Shown here: piece by piece, positions 1-7,263 of the stretch
How the letters are laid out: every line of letters starts with the position of its first letter
How positions within the stretch are numbered: position 1 is the first letter of the stretch
NCBI RefSeq assembly: GCF_005871165.1
Contig: NZ_SWKP01000006.1
Coordinates: forward strand, 386,001 to 450,000
Reading direction: 5' to 3'
Origin: Maricaulis alexandrii
Lineage (GTDB): Bacteria > Pseudomonadota > Alphaproteobacteria > Caulobacterales > Maricaulaceae
DNA length: 64,000 nucleotides
Notes under the pieces: generated by a model
Told to the model about the DNA's origin: nothing
Seen by the model: only the letters and a program-made list of their open reading frames with translations
Databases searched by the model: none
Translations under genes and position numbers: made by a program

Positions 1-762
1 GGGCGGCGGCGGCGCCCGGAACTGGTCGCTGCTTTCCAGACCGAAGGTCTCGACCCGGTACCAGTGCGGCGTCAGCCAGGTCTGCACGGCCGTACCGCCC
101 ATGCCGTCATCGGCCGGGATGGGCTGCCAGCGATCGGCATCCAGGATCACATCGGGATGATTGGACGGGCGGTACATGATGTATTGCGAATAGGGCGTGC
201 CGTCCGAGCCGGCTTCATCGCCCAGCTGGTTGGCCCCGTCATGATGACGCGCCGCGATCACCGCCTCGGCGGCCAGACGGCCAATGCCCTCGGGCGTCGC
301 CGGATCGCGGCCCGCAAAGTCCGGATCGAACCCGGCCTCGGCAAAACGGGCGCGGATATGGTCTTCCAGGCTCGGAAACTGGTCGAGCAGGCTGACATAG
401 CTGGCAAAGGCGATGGCGATCTGCTTGTTCGCCTGGGTCCGCTCGGCCTCCGGACGGCGCAGGGCCCCGCCATAGCGCGTGCCAACGGCCGTATCGTCAT
501 AGGCGGCCCAGGCATCAAACATCGCGGTTTCCACGATTGCCATCTGCCGCGACAGGACGGTCGGGCGCGCGCCCACCTGCAAGACCTCACGGGCCGACAC
601 ATCCAGCAGGACGTCCGTCCAGTGATAGGCCGCGCTCGGCTCGAACGCCTCATCCCCGGCCAGGTCCGTGCATTGCTGGATCGCCGCCGCATCCGCCGGC
701 GGCGGCACCTGCTTCATCAGCGCCGCCCCCAGCCCCAAAGCCATAACCACAGAAATCATCAT
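1..762 (-). CDS. Vanadium-dependent haloperoxidase-like protein (partial, 3' end outside window)
   Basis: The reading frame is open from an ATG at 762 to the window edge, 254 codons, so the C-terminus is missing. The N-terminus is a short hydrophobic signal-like segment (MMISVVMALGLGAALMK). It is followed by an all-helical region containing 'LDVSAREVLQVG', 'QMAIVETAMFDAWAAYD' and 'AAEAVIAARHHDGANQ', the pattern of secreted vanadium-haloperoxidase/PAP2-like proteins of marine Alphaproteobacteria. The vanadate-binding residues of this family lie further downstream and cannot be seen here. An AGGGGAG Shine-Dalgarno sits just before the two adjacent Met codons. Codon use is GC3-rich like the chromosome, so I place it outside the mobile element. 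Family assignment is from recall of conserved phrases. Confidence 0.7.
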   Translation of the reverse strand, partial: MMISVVMALGLGAALMKQVPPPADAAAIQQCTDLAGDEAFEPSAAYHWTDVLLDVSAREVLQVGARPTVLSRQMAIVETAMFDAWAAYDDTAVGTRYGGALRRPEAERTQANKQIAIAFASYVSLLDQFPSLEDHIRARFAEAGFDPDFAGRDPATPEGIGRLAAEAVIAARHHDGANQLGDEAGSDGTPYSQYIMYRPSNHPDVILDADRWQPIPADDGMGGTAVQTWLTPHWYRVETFGLESSDQFRAPPPP

Positions 763-862
763 GTCTCTCCCCTGTCGCGCGCAGGTTGGTCCCGTCACGC
801 GACGCAATCAAGTCCGGGGCTGAGATTGTCGCGGGATGTTCATGGGGGGGTGGGGGGCGCTT

Positions 863-901
863 CGGGTGGCTTGCCACCCGAACCCCGGACCTGATCCGGG
901 G
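863..901. repeat. Two adjacent short palindromes next to the element's left end
   Basis: Positions 863-880 form a perfect hairpin (CGGGTGGC/GCCACCCG) and 883-901 another (CCCCGGA/TCCGGGG). They lie just outside the left attachment core at 907. Similar CCGG-rich palindromes occur elsewhere in this window's intergenic DNA. In the uninterrupted chromosome they would lie downstream of the tRNA-Ile2 gene, where they might act in 3'-end formation, but no T-run follows. Confidence 0.5.
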
Positions 902-906
902 GAAGA

Positions 907-916
907 ATGGTGGGCC
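907..916. other. Left attachment site core (attL) of the integrated element
   Basis: The 10-mer ATGGTGGGCC is repeated exactly at 28994-29003, where it includes the 3' end of tRNA-Ile2 (GGCCCACCA on the other strand). Left of it is chromosome-like GC-rich DNA; right of it the sequence changes character. Strong support comes from reading frame: fusing the integrase ORF at the right copy to the sequence after this copy leaves an open frame of 35 further codons, ending in TAG at 1021-1023. That is what a circular element with this crossover point predicts. Confidence 0.75.
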
Positions 917-1023
917 TGAGCGTAGAGACCTTGAACCAACTCGTTGAAACTCTTCTCGAATGGGAAGAGTTGTTGCAGCACTCATCGCTGGCAAAGCCAA
1001 AGCCGCCAGAGTCAGGCTATTAG
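917..1023 (+). other. Displaced 3' end of the integrase gene (C-terminal tail coding sequence)
   Basis: Read from the core in the integrase frame, 917-1023 is open for 35 codons and stops with TAG. The peptide begins LSVETLNQLVETLLEWEE and looks like an amphipathic helix followed by a Pro/Lys-rich end. In the integrated state it has no start codon or upstream gene of its own. In the excised circle it would become the C-terminal tail of the serine integrase encoded at 27479-29038. The HEPN gene on the other strand ends only five bases away, so the left end is tightly packed. Confidence 0.6.
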
Positions 1024-1027
1024 GCTG

Positions 1028-1894
1028 TTAAAAGGGCAGATCTTCGGACGTTGCGTCCTCTACGTGATCAACGACCGCGATCATGGCATCGATTGTCGAC
1101 CGAACGTAGTCGTCATCAAAATCGGTGAGCTTGTTGCCTTCCTTGTCGCATCCATTGCGATGCACGCAATCATGCCGCTTTCGCATTGCTGGAAATAGAA
1201 TGTCGCTTTGATCCTTCGAGGGGAAAAGTCCGACGCCGAACGCATCACGGTAAAGCACATTCACGACCTCCAGATTGTGATAAAGGATGGCTTTGAGGTC
1301 ATGGACAACGCGAAGCGTTACCGCCTGTGGATTGGCAGCGAGTTCAGCGGCAGAAATCGAAATAGACCCGAGTTTCTGGTTGTTCTTCAATAGTTCGTCC
1401 CGGACCGCCGCTTTGCTCCGCACGGCGTTGATCAAGGTGTCTCCCAAGCAGGCTTCTAGCGATGAAACCGCTCCTGCGAAGATCAGTCGATTTGTGAACT
1501 GTGGGTCGTTTTCGGGGCTTGGCGCACCCACCATAATTGTGAGCTGACGGAAGGACTCTAAAGCGATTGAGTGAGGGTCGGTCGGCGGCTCATAGTCTTC
1601 ATCCGGGCCGTACATCGGCATATCGCCATGCACAGTGAATTGGTGAGGGTCTTCAAGCTCGAACACAGCCTCACCTGCGTTCACCCAAACGTGGCCCATA
1701 TAGACGGTGTCGCAGCCTTCACATTCGATCTCGGCCTGGTCGTCCACTGCCATGTCGGACGTATTCTCGGCGGAGAAATTCAGCTCAGGAACACTGACCT
1801 CTTGATCGTTGGAATGGCCGCATTCAGGGCATTCCCAGTAAATGTGTGATGTGAAGTCCTGCATCTCGGTACCGCCGCTCAATCCATCAGCCAT
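1028..1894 (-). CDS. Zinc-ribbon / HEPN-domain protein
   Basis: A 288-residue protein of two parts. Residues about 20-65 form a zinc ribbon with CPEC (C22, C25) and CEGC (C58, C61). The C-terminal half is predicted helical and ends in RHDCVHRNG, giving an R-x4-H motif (R240, H245), the signature of HEPN domains. HEPN proteins are often RNases in toxin-antitoxin and anti-phage systems. No partner antitoxin is fused or directly adjacent on the same strand. The gene is the first of the element's left end and is divergent from a TIR-domain gene across about 210 bp. A second Met (residue 11) is an alternative start. The fold is inferred from motifs; the target is unknown. Confidence 0.65.
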   Translation of the reverse strand: MADGLSGGTEMQDFTSHIYWECPECGHSNDQEVSVPELNFSAENTSDMAVDDQAEIECEGCDTVYMGHVWVNAGEAVFELEDPHQFTVHGDMPMYGPDEDYEPPTDPHSIALESFRQLTIMVGAPSPENDPQFTNRLIFAGAVSSLEACLGDTLINAVRSKAAVRDELLKNNQKLGSISISAAELAANPQAVTLRVVHDLKAILYHNLEVVNVLYRDAFGVGLFPSKDQSDILFPAMRKRHDCVHRNGCDKEGNKLTDFDDDYVRSTIDAMIAVVDHVEDATSEDLPF

Positions 1895-2058
1895 TCAATT
1901 GGCTACGCCTTTGAGGATAACGCCCAGGCAAATACAACCAAGAGATCAGCTCATATTTGTCCACAATGATGGCTTGGCCAAGTTCCACCCTCGATGTTGG
2001 AATACGACAGTGTGCAGCAAGGCAGGCGATTGACTTGATGCGGAGACAGAGGCCTCAT

Positions 2059-2073
2059 CCAATCTTTGATTGG
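2059..2073. promoter_or_regulatory. Short palindrome between divergent HEPN and TIR genes
   Basis: CCAATC-TTT-GATTGG is a perfect 6-bp inverted repeat about 30 bp before the TIR start codon. The 1895-2102 spacer must hold both divergent promoters, so this could be an operator. No recognisable -35/-10 pair was found nearby. Confidence 0.3.
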
Positions 2074-2102
2074 AATCTCAACCCCTGCGAATTCGAAATT
2101 GA

Positions 2103-2564
2103 ATGACGGACGTATTTATTAGTTACAGCACCAAGGATGAAGAGCTCGCTTCCGAACTAAGAGACCGCGTGCGCTCCCAAAACCTTGATCCCTTCTTGGC
2201 CAGCGTGAGTTTGCCGAAGGGTGAGAAGTGGGCTCCAAACATCAGAAAAGCCCTTCGAGAAGCAAACTGGGTTTTTGTTTTGGCGACGTCCAGTGCGTTG
2301 GCGTCCGCAGCCGTGAACCATGAGATCAGCGGTGCCGTATACGGCGGCAAGAACATCGTCCCTGTGATGGTTGGGGTGAGCCCTGAGCAACTTCCAGACT
2401 GGCTTTCTGAGTATCAAGGGATCATCGCCGATGAAGGCGATAGCGCGGCCATCTGGGAACAAGTCGGCAAGGTAATCTCTAAAATCAGGACGGAGAAAAC
2501 TACCGGCTTGCTGATCGCTGCAGCCCTTGCCGGATTTGCTGCCTACTGCGTTTTCAAGAAATAG
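2103..2564 (+). CDS. Membrane-anchored TIR-domain protein
   Basis: A 153-residue protein. Residues 1-125 are a TIR domain: it opens with MTDVFISYSTKDEELA, has the 'LPKGEKWAPNI' loop and the 'ANWVFVLAT' strand, and carries Glu74 in 'VNHEISGA', the position of the catalytic Glu in NAD-cleaving TIRs. A hydrophobic segment at about 132-150 followed by two Lys suggests a C-terminal tail anchor. Bacterial TIR proteins commonly degrade NAD+ or make nucleotide signals in abortive infection. A stand-alone TIR with a membrane anchor and no sensor domain would need a partner, and the divergent HEPN gene is the nearest candidate. A perfect terminator follows at 2606. Domain call is firm; biological role is inferred. 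Confidence 0.8.
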   Translation: MTDVFISYSTKDEELASELRDRVRSQNLDPFLASVSLPKGEKWAPNIRKALREANWVFVLATSSALASAAVNHEISGAVYGGKNIVPVMVGVSPEQLPDWLSEYQGIIADEGDSAAIWEQVGKVISKIRTEKTTGLLIAAALAGFAAYCVFKK

Positions 2565-2605
2565 CTAGCGGCTCGAACCAACACCTAAAACTCCCGCTCA
2601 TTTTG

Positions 2606-2638
2606 GCCCGCCCTCACACTGTGAGGGCGGGCTTTTTC
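2606..2638 (+). terminator. Rho-independent terminator after the TIR gene
   Basis: GCCCGCCCTCACA is followed almost at once by its exact complement TGTGAGGGCGGGC and then TTTTT. The stem is 11-13 bp with a very small loop. It separates the TIR gene from the mobilization operon. Confidence 0.85.
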
Positions 2639-2668
2639 GTATTCAATTCAAGGAACTCGTACTCACCT

Positions 2669-3022
2669 ATGACTGCCAAACGCTCCTCCCCTCTATCCTT
2701 GCGAATTCGCGAGGAGCGGCTTGTCCGCTTAAGGCGGGAAGCGGGTGAGCACGACATGACGGTGAACGCCTACGTGAATTTCAAACTCTTCGAACAAGGT
2801 CTCCCAGAGCGGAAGTCGACGATCAAAGCGATAGCTGCACAAATCCTAGCACTGCTCGGTGCTAGTGGCATTGGCCCCGCCATCCGCTCGATGGCCCAAG
2901 CCGTCGAGCAAGGTGCACTGCCGCTCGATCCTGAGACCCAAGCCTCTATTCGCGCGGCCTGCGCCGATATCGCCGTGATCAAATCGCTGCTCATGAAGGC
3001 GCTCGGCATCAAGGAGCGCTGA
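2669..3022 (+). CDS. MobC-like mobilization accessory protein
   Basis: A 117-residue basic, helical protein. The N-terminus (SLRIREERLVRLRREAGEH) fits a ribbon-helix-helix DNA-binding arm, followed by 'MTVNAYVNFKLFEQGL' and a helical C-terminus, the layout of MobC-type relaxosome proteins that help the relaxase open oriT. The relaxase begins 4 bp downstream, so the two form an operon. An upstream in-frame extension would run through the terminator at 2606, so I take the ATG at 2669. Low sequence identity is normal for MobC proteins; the assignment rests on architecture and neighbour. Confidence 0.65.
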   Translation: MTAKRSSPLSLRIREERLVRLRREAGEHDMTVNAYVNFKLFEQGLPERKSTIKAIAAQILALLGASGIGPAIRSMAQAVEQGALPLDPETQASIRAACADIAVIKSLLMKALGIKER

Positions 3023-3025
3023 CCT

Positions 3026-4318
3026 ATGATTTTGGTGGCATCCCAGCGGGGTGGGGCAAAGCAACTCGGCCTTCATCTTCTGCGCACGGACGAGAACGAA
3101 CATGTCGAAGTGCACGAGATCAGCGGCTTCGTGTCGGAAGGTGTCGTGGAAGCGCTCAAAGAAGCCCAGGCGGTGGCTAAGGGCACGCGCTGCAAACAGT
3201 ATCTCTTCTCGGTATCTCTCAATCCGCCAGAAACGGAACGTGTCGATATCGATGTTTTCCAAAACGCACTGTCTCGTATCGAGGGGGCCAACGGCCTGAC
3301 GGGCCAGCCACGGGTTGTTGTCTTTCATGAAAAGGAGGGGCGCCGGCACTGCCATGCGGTTTGGTCGAGAATTGATGCGCAAACCATGACGGCAAAGCCG
3401 CTTCCCTATTTCAAGAACAAGCTGCGGGATCTGGGGCGCGAGCTCTATCTGGAACACGGCTGGAAGATGCCGCATGGCTTCATGAATAGCCGCGAAGCCG
3501 ATCCGCGGAATTTTTCGCTCGCCGAATGGCAGCAAGCCAAGCGGATGGGCCGCAATGCCCGCGATCTCAAAGAAGCGATCCAGGACTGCTGGGCGGTTTC
3601 TGACTCACGGGCTAGCTTTGCGGCGGCGCTTCGAGAGCGCGGCCTTTACCTCGCTCGCGGTGATCGGCGCGGGTTTGTGGCCATTCCGGTCGAAGGCGAG
3701 CCGCTGGCGATTGCTCGATCAACACGGCAGCGGGCAAAGGTCATCGCCGAGCGACTGGGCGATCCGCAAGACTTGCCGAGCGTGGAAGAAACGAGGCGAA
3801 AGATCGCGCGTGATCTGACGCCGGTGGTGCGAGGCTATCTTGAAGAGGCAAAGACGCAGGCCCGCCGGGAAGCGCGCCCGCTGAATGCTGCGCGCCGCAA
3901 GCTGGTGGAACGCCATCGCGCTGCCCGCCGCGAGCTCAAAGCTCGCCAGATGGAACGCGGCAAGCTGGAAGCGCAAGAACGCGCCGCCCGACTAAGGCGC
4001 GGCATCTTGGGCCTGTGGGACAGGCTGACCGGCCGCCACATTCACACCTTGGAGCGCAACGCTCAGGAAGCTGAGGCCGCCAAACGCCGAGACCAGGCGG
4101 AGCGCAAACAAGTGATGGAAAGCCAGCTATCAGAGCGCCAGCGCCTGCAAGTGAAAATTCGCACCATGCGGGTGAAGCATCACGAGTTGGAAAGTGCCAT
4201 CCACCGCGAAGTCTGCGATCTCGAAAAGCGCGGCGCCGAACCCCTGCGCGAAGCCTTCAATCGCCACAGCGCAAAGCCAACGCGCCATCACGCCCAAAGC
4301 CCAACCTTTGAGCCCTGA
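3026..4318 (+). CDS. Relaxase / mobilization nuclease
   Basis: A 430-residue protein. The N-terminal 160 residues carry relaxase motifs: 'KQYLFSVSLNPPE' and the metal-binding histidine motif 'FHEKEGRRHCHAVWSRID' (H-x6-H-x-H), followed by 'YFKNKLRDLGRELYLEHGW', typical of MobA/VirD2-type relaxases. The C-terminal half (about 240-430) is Arg/Glu-rich and predicted coiled-coil, without a helicase or primase domain. The protein nicks oriT and pilots the DNA strand to the conjugation channel. It is paired with the MobC-like gene and with the VirD4/TraG coupling protein further along the element. An oriT is expected near this operon, but I could not identify it. Confidence 0.85.
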   Translation: MILVASQRGGAKQLGLHLLRTDENEHVEVHEISGFVSEGVVEALKEAQAVAKGTRCKQYLFSVSLNPPETERVDIDVFQNALSRIEGANGLTGQPRVVVFHEKEGRRHCHAVWSRIDAQTMTAKPLPYFKNKLRDLGRELYLEHGWKMPHGFMNSREADPRNFSLAEWQQAKRMGRNARDLKEAIQDCWAVSDSRASFAAALRERGLYLARGDRRGFVAIPVEGEPLAIARSTRQRAKVIAERLGDPQDLPSVEETRRKIARDLTPVVRGYLEEAKTQARREARPLNAARRKLVERHRAARRELKARQMERGKLEAQERAARLRRGILGLWDRLTGRHIHTLERNAQEAEAAKRRDQAERKQVMESQLSERQRLQVKIRTMRVKHHELESAIHREVCDLEKRGAEPLREAFNRHSAKPTRHHAQSPTFEP

Positions 4319-4410
4319 ATCAACCCATTCCCACACCTTGGAATGAGGGTTGCACCTGCAATCCATGACAGCCAGCCAAGAGCGGGGTGAGCGCAGTCAA
4401 GGATCAGTGC

Positions 4411-4444
4411 GGCGGGCGCAGGGCCATCGGCCCGAGCCTCGGGA
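4411..4444. repeat. 34-bp direct repeat, copy 1
   Basis: An exact 34-bp copy of 26827-26860. It contains two small hairpins, GGGCC-ATC-GGCCC and CCCGA-GCC-TCGGG, which overlap. Both copies lie in intergenic DNA of the mobile element, about 22 kb apart in the same orientation. Function is unknown. The rest of 4319-4666 holds no gene that I can support. Confidence 0.7.
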
Positions 4445-4450
4445 ACCGCA

Positions 4451-4477
4451 CCCTTGATCGGCGCGAGGGGCGGAGCC
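4451..4477. repeat. 27-bp direct repeat flanking a two-gene cargo cassette, copy 1
   Basis: The 27 bases match 7235-7261 with a single C/T difference. The two copies bracket the genes at 4667-6939, consistent with a cassette gained by recombination between short repeats. There is no transposase between them. Confidence 0.6.
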
Positions 4478-4666
4478 CCTTCCGCACGATAGACGTAGCA
4501 GAAAGCTAGCCTCGCAGAACGACGCCACTTGTGGTCTTGGCGGGACCAAAGTCACGCGAGTTCACGCGTCGGCTAATTATTGCCACGTCCTCACGCGCGC
4601 TTAAGCTATACCTAAGGTCGCATTTATTCCTTGAGCGCGATTTTTCGGCGGTGGTACTATTGCGGT

Positions 4667-5257
4667 ATGGACGCATTCAAAAAAAATAGCCTTCACCAGT
4701 CAAAAGGCCCAATCGCCTGCCTCGGGTGGGGATCACTGGTGTGGGACAGTCGAACTCTCCCATTGGCAGGAGAATGGAAGACCGATGGACCGGCTCTGCC
4801 ACTCGAATTTGCCCGTCAATCGGGCAACGGGCGGATGACACTTGTGATAGTTGATAGTGGTCATGGCGTCCCGGTTTTGTGGTCCGAGTTAAGTGTCGAC
4901 TCGCTGGGGCAGGCCGTTCAAGCTTTGGCTGAGCGCGAAGGAGTTCCAGACCCAAGAAGCATCGGGCGATGGCCAAACACAATTGATAAGCGCTATCCAT
5001 TTATTGAGTCGATCTCTCACTGGGCAACAGGAAAAGGTTTGTCCGGTGTTGTTTGGACCGCACTGAAGCCAGGCATGAAGGGGAAACGAGGCACGATCCC
5101 TTCACTCACCGAAATGAAGACACACTTGGCGGCGCTGGATTCAAATTCAGCAGCCCTCGCGAAAGAATATTTCGATCGTACGCCGGCTCAAATTATGACG
5201 CCTCATCGCCAAAGCCTAGCGCGGGTTTTTGACGACGAGCAGAAGGGCGTTAGGTGA
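4667..5257 (+). CDS. Gamma-glutamylcyclotransferase-like protein of a two-gene cassette
   Basis: A 196-residue protein. Near the N-terminus it has 'IACLGWGSLVWD', resembling the YGSL substrate loop of the gamma-glutamylcyclotransferase/AIG2 fold, followed by 'LPLEFARQSGNGRMTLVIV', which suits the next strand of that fold. The usual catalytic Glu cannot be placed by eye. A TTG start at 4631 is possible, but the ATG at 4667 lies just before the conserved region. The stop overlaps the GTG start of the next gene by four bases (GTGA), so the two are translationally coupled and probably act together. Codon use is less GC-rich than the chromosome. Fold call is moderate; function is unknown. Confidence 0.5.
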   Translation: MDAFKKNSLHQSKGPIACLGWGSLVWDSRTLPLAGEWKTDGPALPLEFARQSGNGRMTLVIVDSGHGVPVLWSELSVDSLGQAVQALAEREGVPDPRSIGRWPNTIDKRYPFIESISHWATGKGLSGVVWTALKPGMKGKRGTIPSLTEMKTHLAALDSNSAALAKEYFDRTPAQIMTPHRQSLARVFDDEQKGVR

Positions 5258-6939
5258 CCCAGAGATCCCCTAAATTTGCTGATTTGAAGCCAGACCTTAT
5301 TGATCCTCAAGGCGATCAATATAGGATACCTCTTACCTTCGCCGCGACCTTAAAGGCCCACGGGTCCTATGAAACCACGCGATTTGTCCTCCGGCTAAGT
5401 CCGCGCAATCATAAGCTATTGGAGCAAATCGAGGCGGGCGCCTTCGGCGAAGGTCTAATCCCGTGGGATGCTCTTCAAGCGTACTCAACCTACATCCACG
5501 AGACCATTCACTGGTGGCAGCATGTTGGATCAACCTCCGGCCTGCTTCTAAGCCTCAGCTATTTTTCGCAATGCCATTCTAGCTTGCAGGAGTTGCGCGA
5601 TGTTATTTCTACGTTCGGCGCCAAGAAGTCTCTAAAAAATTGGACCGATAAAGTGCTGTTGGAGGAAGGGTGGGCGGCACAAGCGAAACTCGCTGCAGCA
5701 AACACAGCCGTCAACAACGCGCTCGATGTATTTTACTACAAGAGCTACGCCTTTCAGCCACGCCAATCTATCCATTGGATGATTAAACAAAACCACTTCG
5801 AGGATATCGGTTACGCATACGCCATTGTTTATGGGCAGCTTATGGGCCTAGTCTCAGGTGCTATCGATCCAGATTTCGAATTCCTTCCGGATTCGAATCA
5901 ATGGAGCGCGGAAGCACTTCGGCTCCATACCGACGGACACGAAGGGTTCTGCAAAGGGTCAAATGTCATGCTGCCTCCGGTCGGGTTGCATGCGATCTAC
6001 GAAGGACAGGCTCGCTTTATCCAGTTGGATTTCCTCAATCGCGCGAGAAGCGAGCCACTGACCTGCGAGGAATGGCGAGCAGATGGGTACCTGTCCGGGA
6101 TCTATGTCGAGGCATTTGAGAGCTTTCTAAAACTGACGGAGACAGAATGGCCGGAAAGCCTATTTGACCCTATCGTGCCACTCTTCCTGTTGGTCTGCGA
6201 TCTGTCTATCAATCCAACTCGTGGCATGCCGTTGGACATCGAAAACTTCGAGCATCTTATTCATGACGTGGACGTCGGCATACGCTTCGCAGAAATGTGT
6301 TTCACGATAAAGTCGAAACCCCATCTGAAGGCAGCGATCACCGACTTGTCCAAGGACGAGTACATTGACGTTTCTGAACAGTTGACCGAGCAGCGTGGCT
6401 ACGATCATCCGCTGGCGGCGCTCACCGTCGTTAAAGAATGGGTGGAAGCCCATCCAAGCGTCGCTGCTTTGATGGAAGAGCATCGGACATTCGATTTTGA
6501 GCTGGAGAATTTGCCCATCCGAGTCTTCCTGTCTCACTACATCTCGATGTGTATCGACAAGCTGGAAAACCCCCAGTTTTTCTGTTGGCCCAGCGCCTAT
6601 TTAGCCGGCCAGGCTGGGGGATTTGACACTAAGGCAATATGGCTACGCCACCTTTCACTCTTTAGCGACCATGCGGAGAAAGACGGCGTCTATCCACGCA
6701 AATGGCCGAACCGCTCGGAAACATCGGTCAAGACCACGTTCGATAGATTCTATGGATCAATGGCGCTCTACGAACTGACCGAACAATGGATTCTCGGAGA
6801 TGGGCCATTCGATTGCGACTTTAGTTGGATGTCAGATAGCTACAATCAGGACACATTTCGCAATTGGGCGAATGATAGTTTCAAGGCCGCATACGGTGTA
6901 AACCTTGGTGACTTCGAAATCATAGACCCGCCGGATTGA
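5254..6939 (+). CDS. Putative HExxH zinc metallopeptidase-like protein
   Basis: A 561-residue soluble protein of no family that I can name. At residues 80-90 it has YIHETIHWWQH, a classic HExxH zinc site (H82, E83, H86) with the following xxQ seen in several unassigned gluzincin-like families. E250 in 'LHAIYEGQARF' is a plausible third ligand. The remainder is helical with many aromatic residues. The gene starts with GTG, overlapping the stop of the GGCT-like gene by four bases. Together with the flanking 27-bp repeats this marks a compact two-gene cargo unit. A protease or hydrolase effector controlled by its partner is an inference only. Confidence 0.55.
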   Translation: MTQRSPKFADLKPDLIDPQGDQYRIPLTFAATLKAHGSYETTRFVLRLSPRNHKLLEQIEAGAFGEGLIPWDALQAYSTYIHETIHWWQHVGSTSGLLLSLSYFSQCHSSLQELRDVISTFGAKKSLKNWTDKVLLEEGWAAQAKLAAANTAVNNALDVFYYKSYAFQPRQSIHWMIKQNHFEDIGYAYAIVYGQLMGLVSGAIDPDFEFLPDSNQWSAEALRLHTDGHEGFCKGSNVMLPPVGLHAIYEGQARFIQLDFLNRARSEPLTCEEWRADGYLSGIYVEAFESFLKLTETEWPESLFDPIVPLFLLVCDLSINPTRGMPLDIENFEHLIHDVDVGIRFAEMCFTIKSKPHLKAAITDLSKDEYIDVSEQLTEQRGYDHPLAALTVVKEWVEAHPSVAALMEEHRTFDFELENLPIRVFLSHYISMCIDKLENPQFFCWPSAYLAGQAGGFDTKAIWLRHLSLFSDHAEKDGVYPRKWPNRSETSVKTTFDRFYGSMALYELTEQWILGDGPFDCDFSWMSDSYNQDTFRNWANDSFKAAYGVNLGDFEIIDPPD

Positions 6940-7234
6940 GACGATGAAGGCTAAGCGCTCAGAGTGTGTCCAACCCTCACTCTGAAGGAACGCTGAAGCG
7001 CTGAGGATCGATGGGTGCATCATTGGAACGCACTATGCGCTCCACATCATCTTCATCGTGGTACTCAGCTAATAAGCCTTAGAGCCCGCAAGACTGCTCT
7101 TGTAGACCTTGTTGATTTGACCGACGGCACCGCCGGACGGCAGCTAAGGGATGAGCCAAAGCCCGCTTTGTCTGCGTGAGGAGGCCGAGGGTCGGAGCCA
7201 TGCATGATGGGCCGATGGCTCGATAGGCGACTAC

Positions 7235-7261
7235 CCCTTGATCGGTGCGAGGGGCGGAGCC
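7235..7261. repeat. 27-bp direct repeat flanking a two-gene cargo cassette, copy 2
   Basis: Matches 4451-4477 at 26 of 27 positions and ends three bases before the stop codon of the next (minus-strand) gene. Nothing else was recognised in the 6940-7263 gap. Confidence 0.6.
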
Positions 7262-7263
7262 GT

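Noticed and set aside
64-894. 276-residue plus-strand frame at the left edge
   Set aside because: It is the antisense of the haloperoxidase-like gene, is Arg/Gly/Pro-rich in a way typical of GC-skewed shadows, and the minus strand has a signal peptide, Shine-Dalgarno and family motifs.
2603-2668. Upstream extension of the MobC-like gene
   Set aside because: It would translate through the perfect terminator hairpin at 2606-2638; the ATG at 2669 fits the RHH start.
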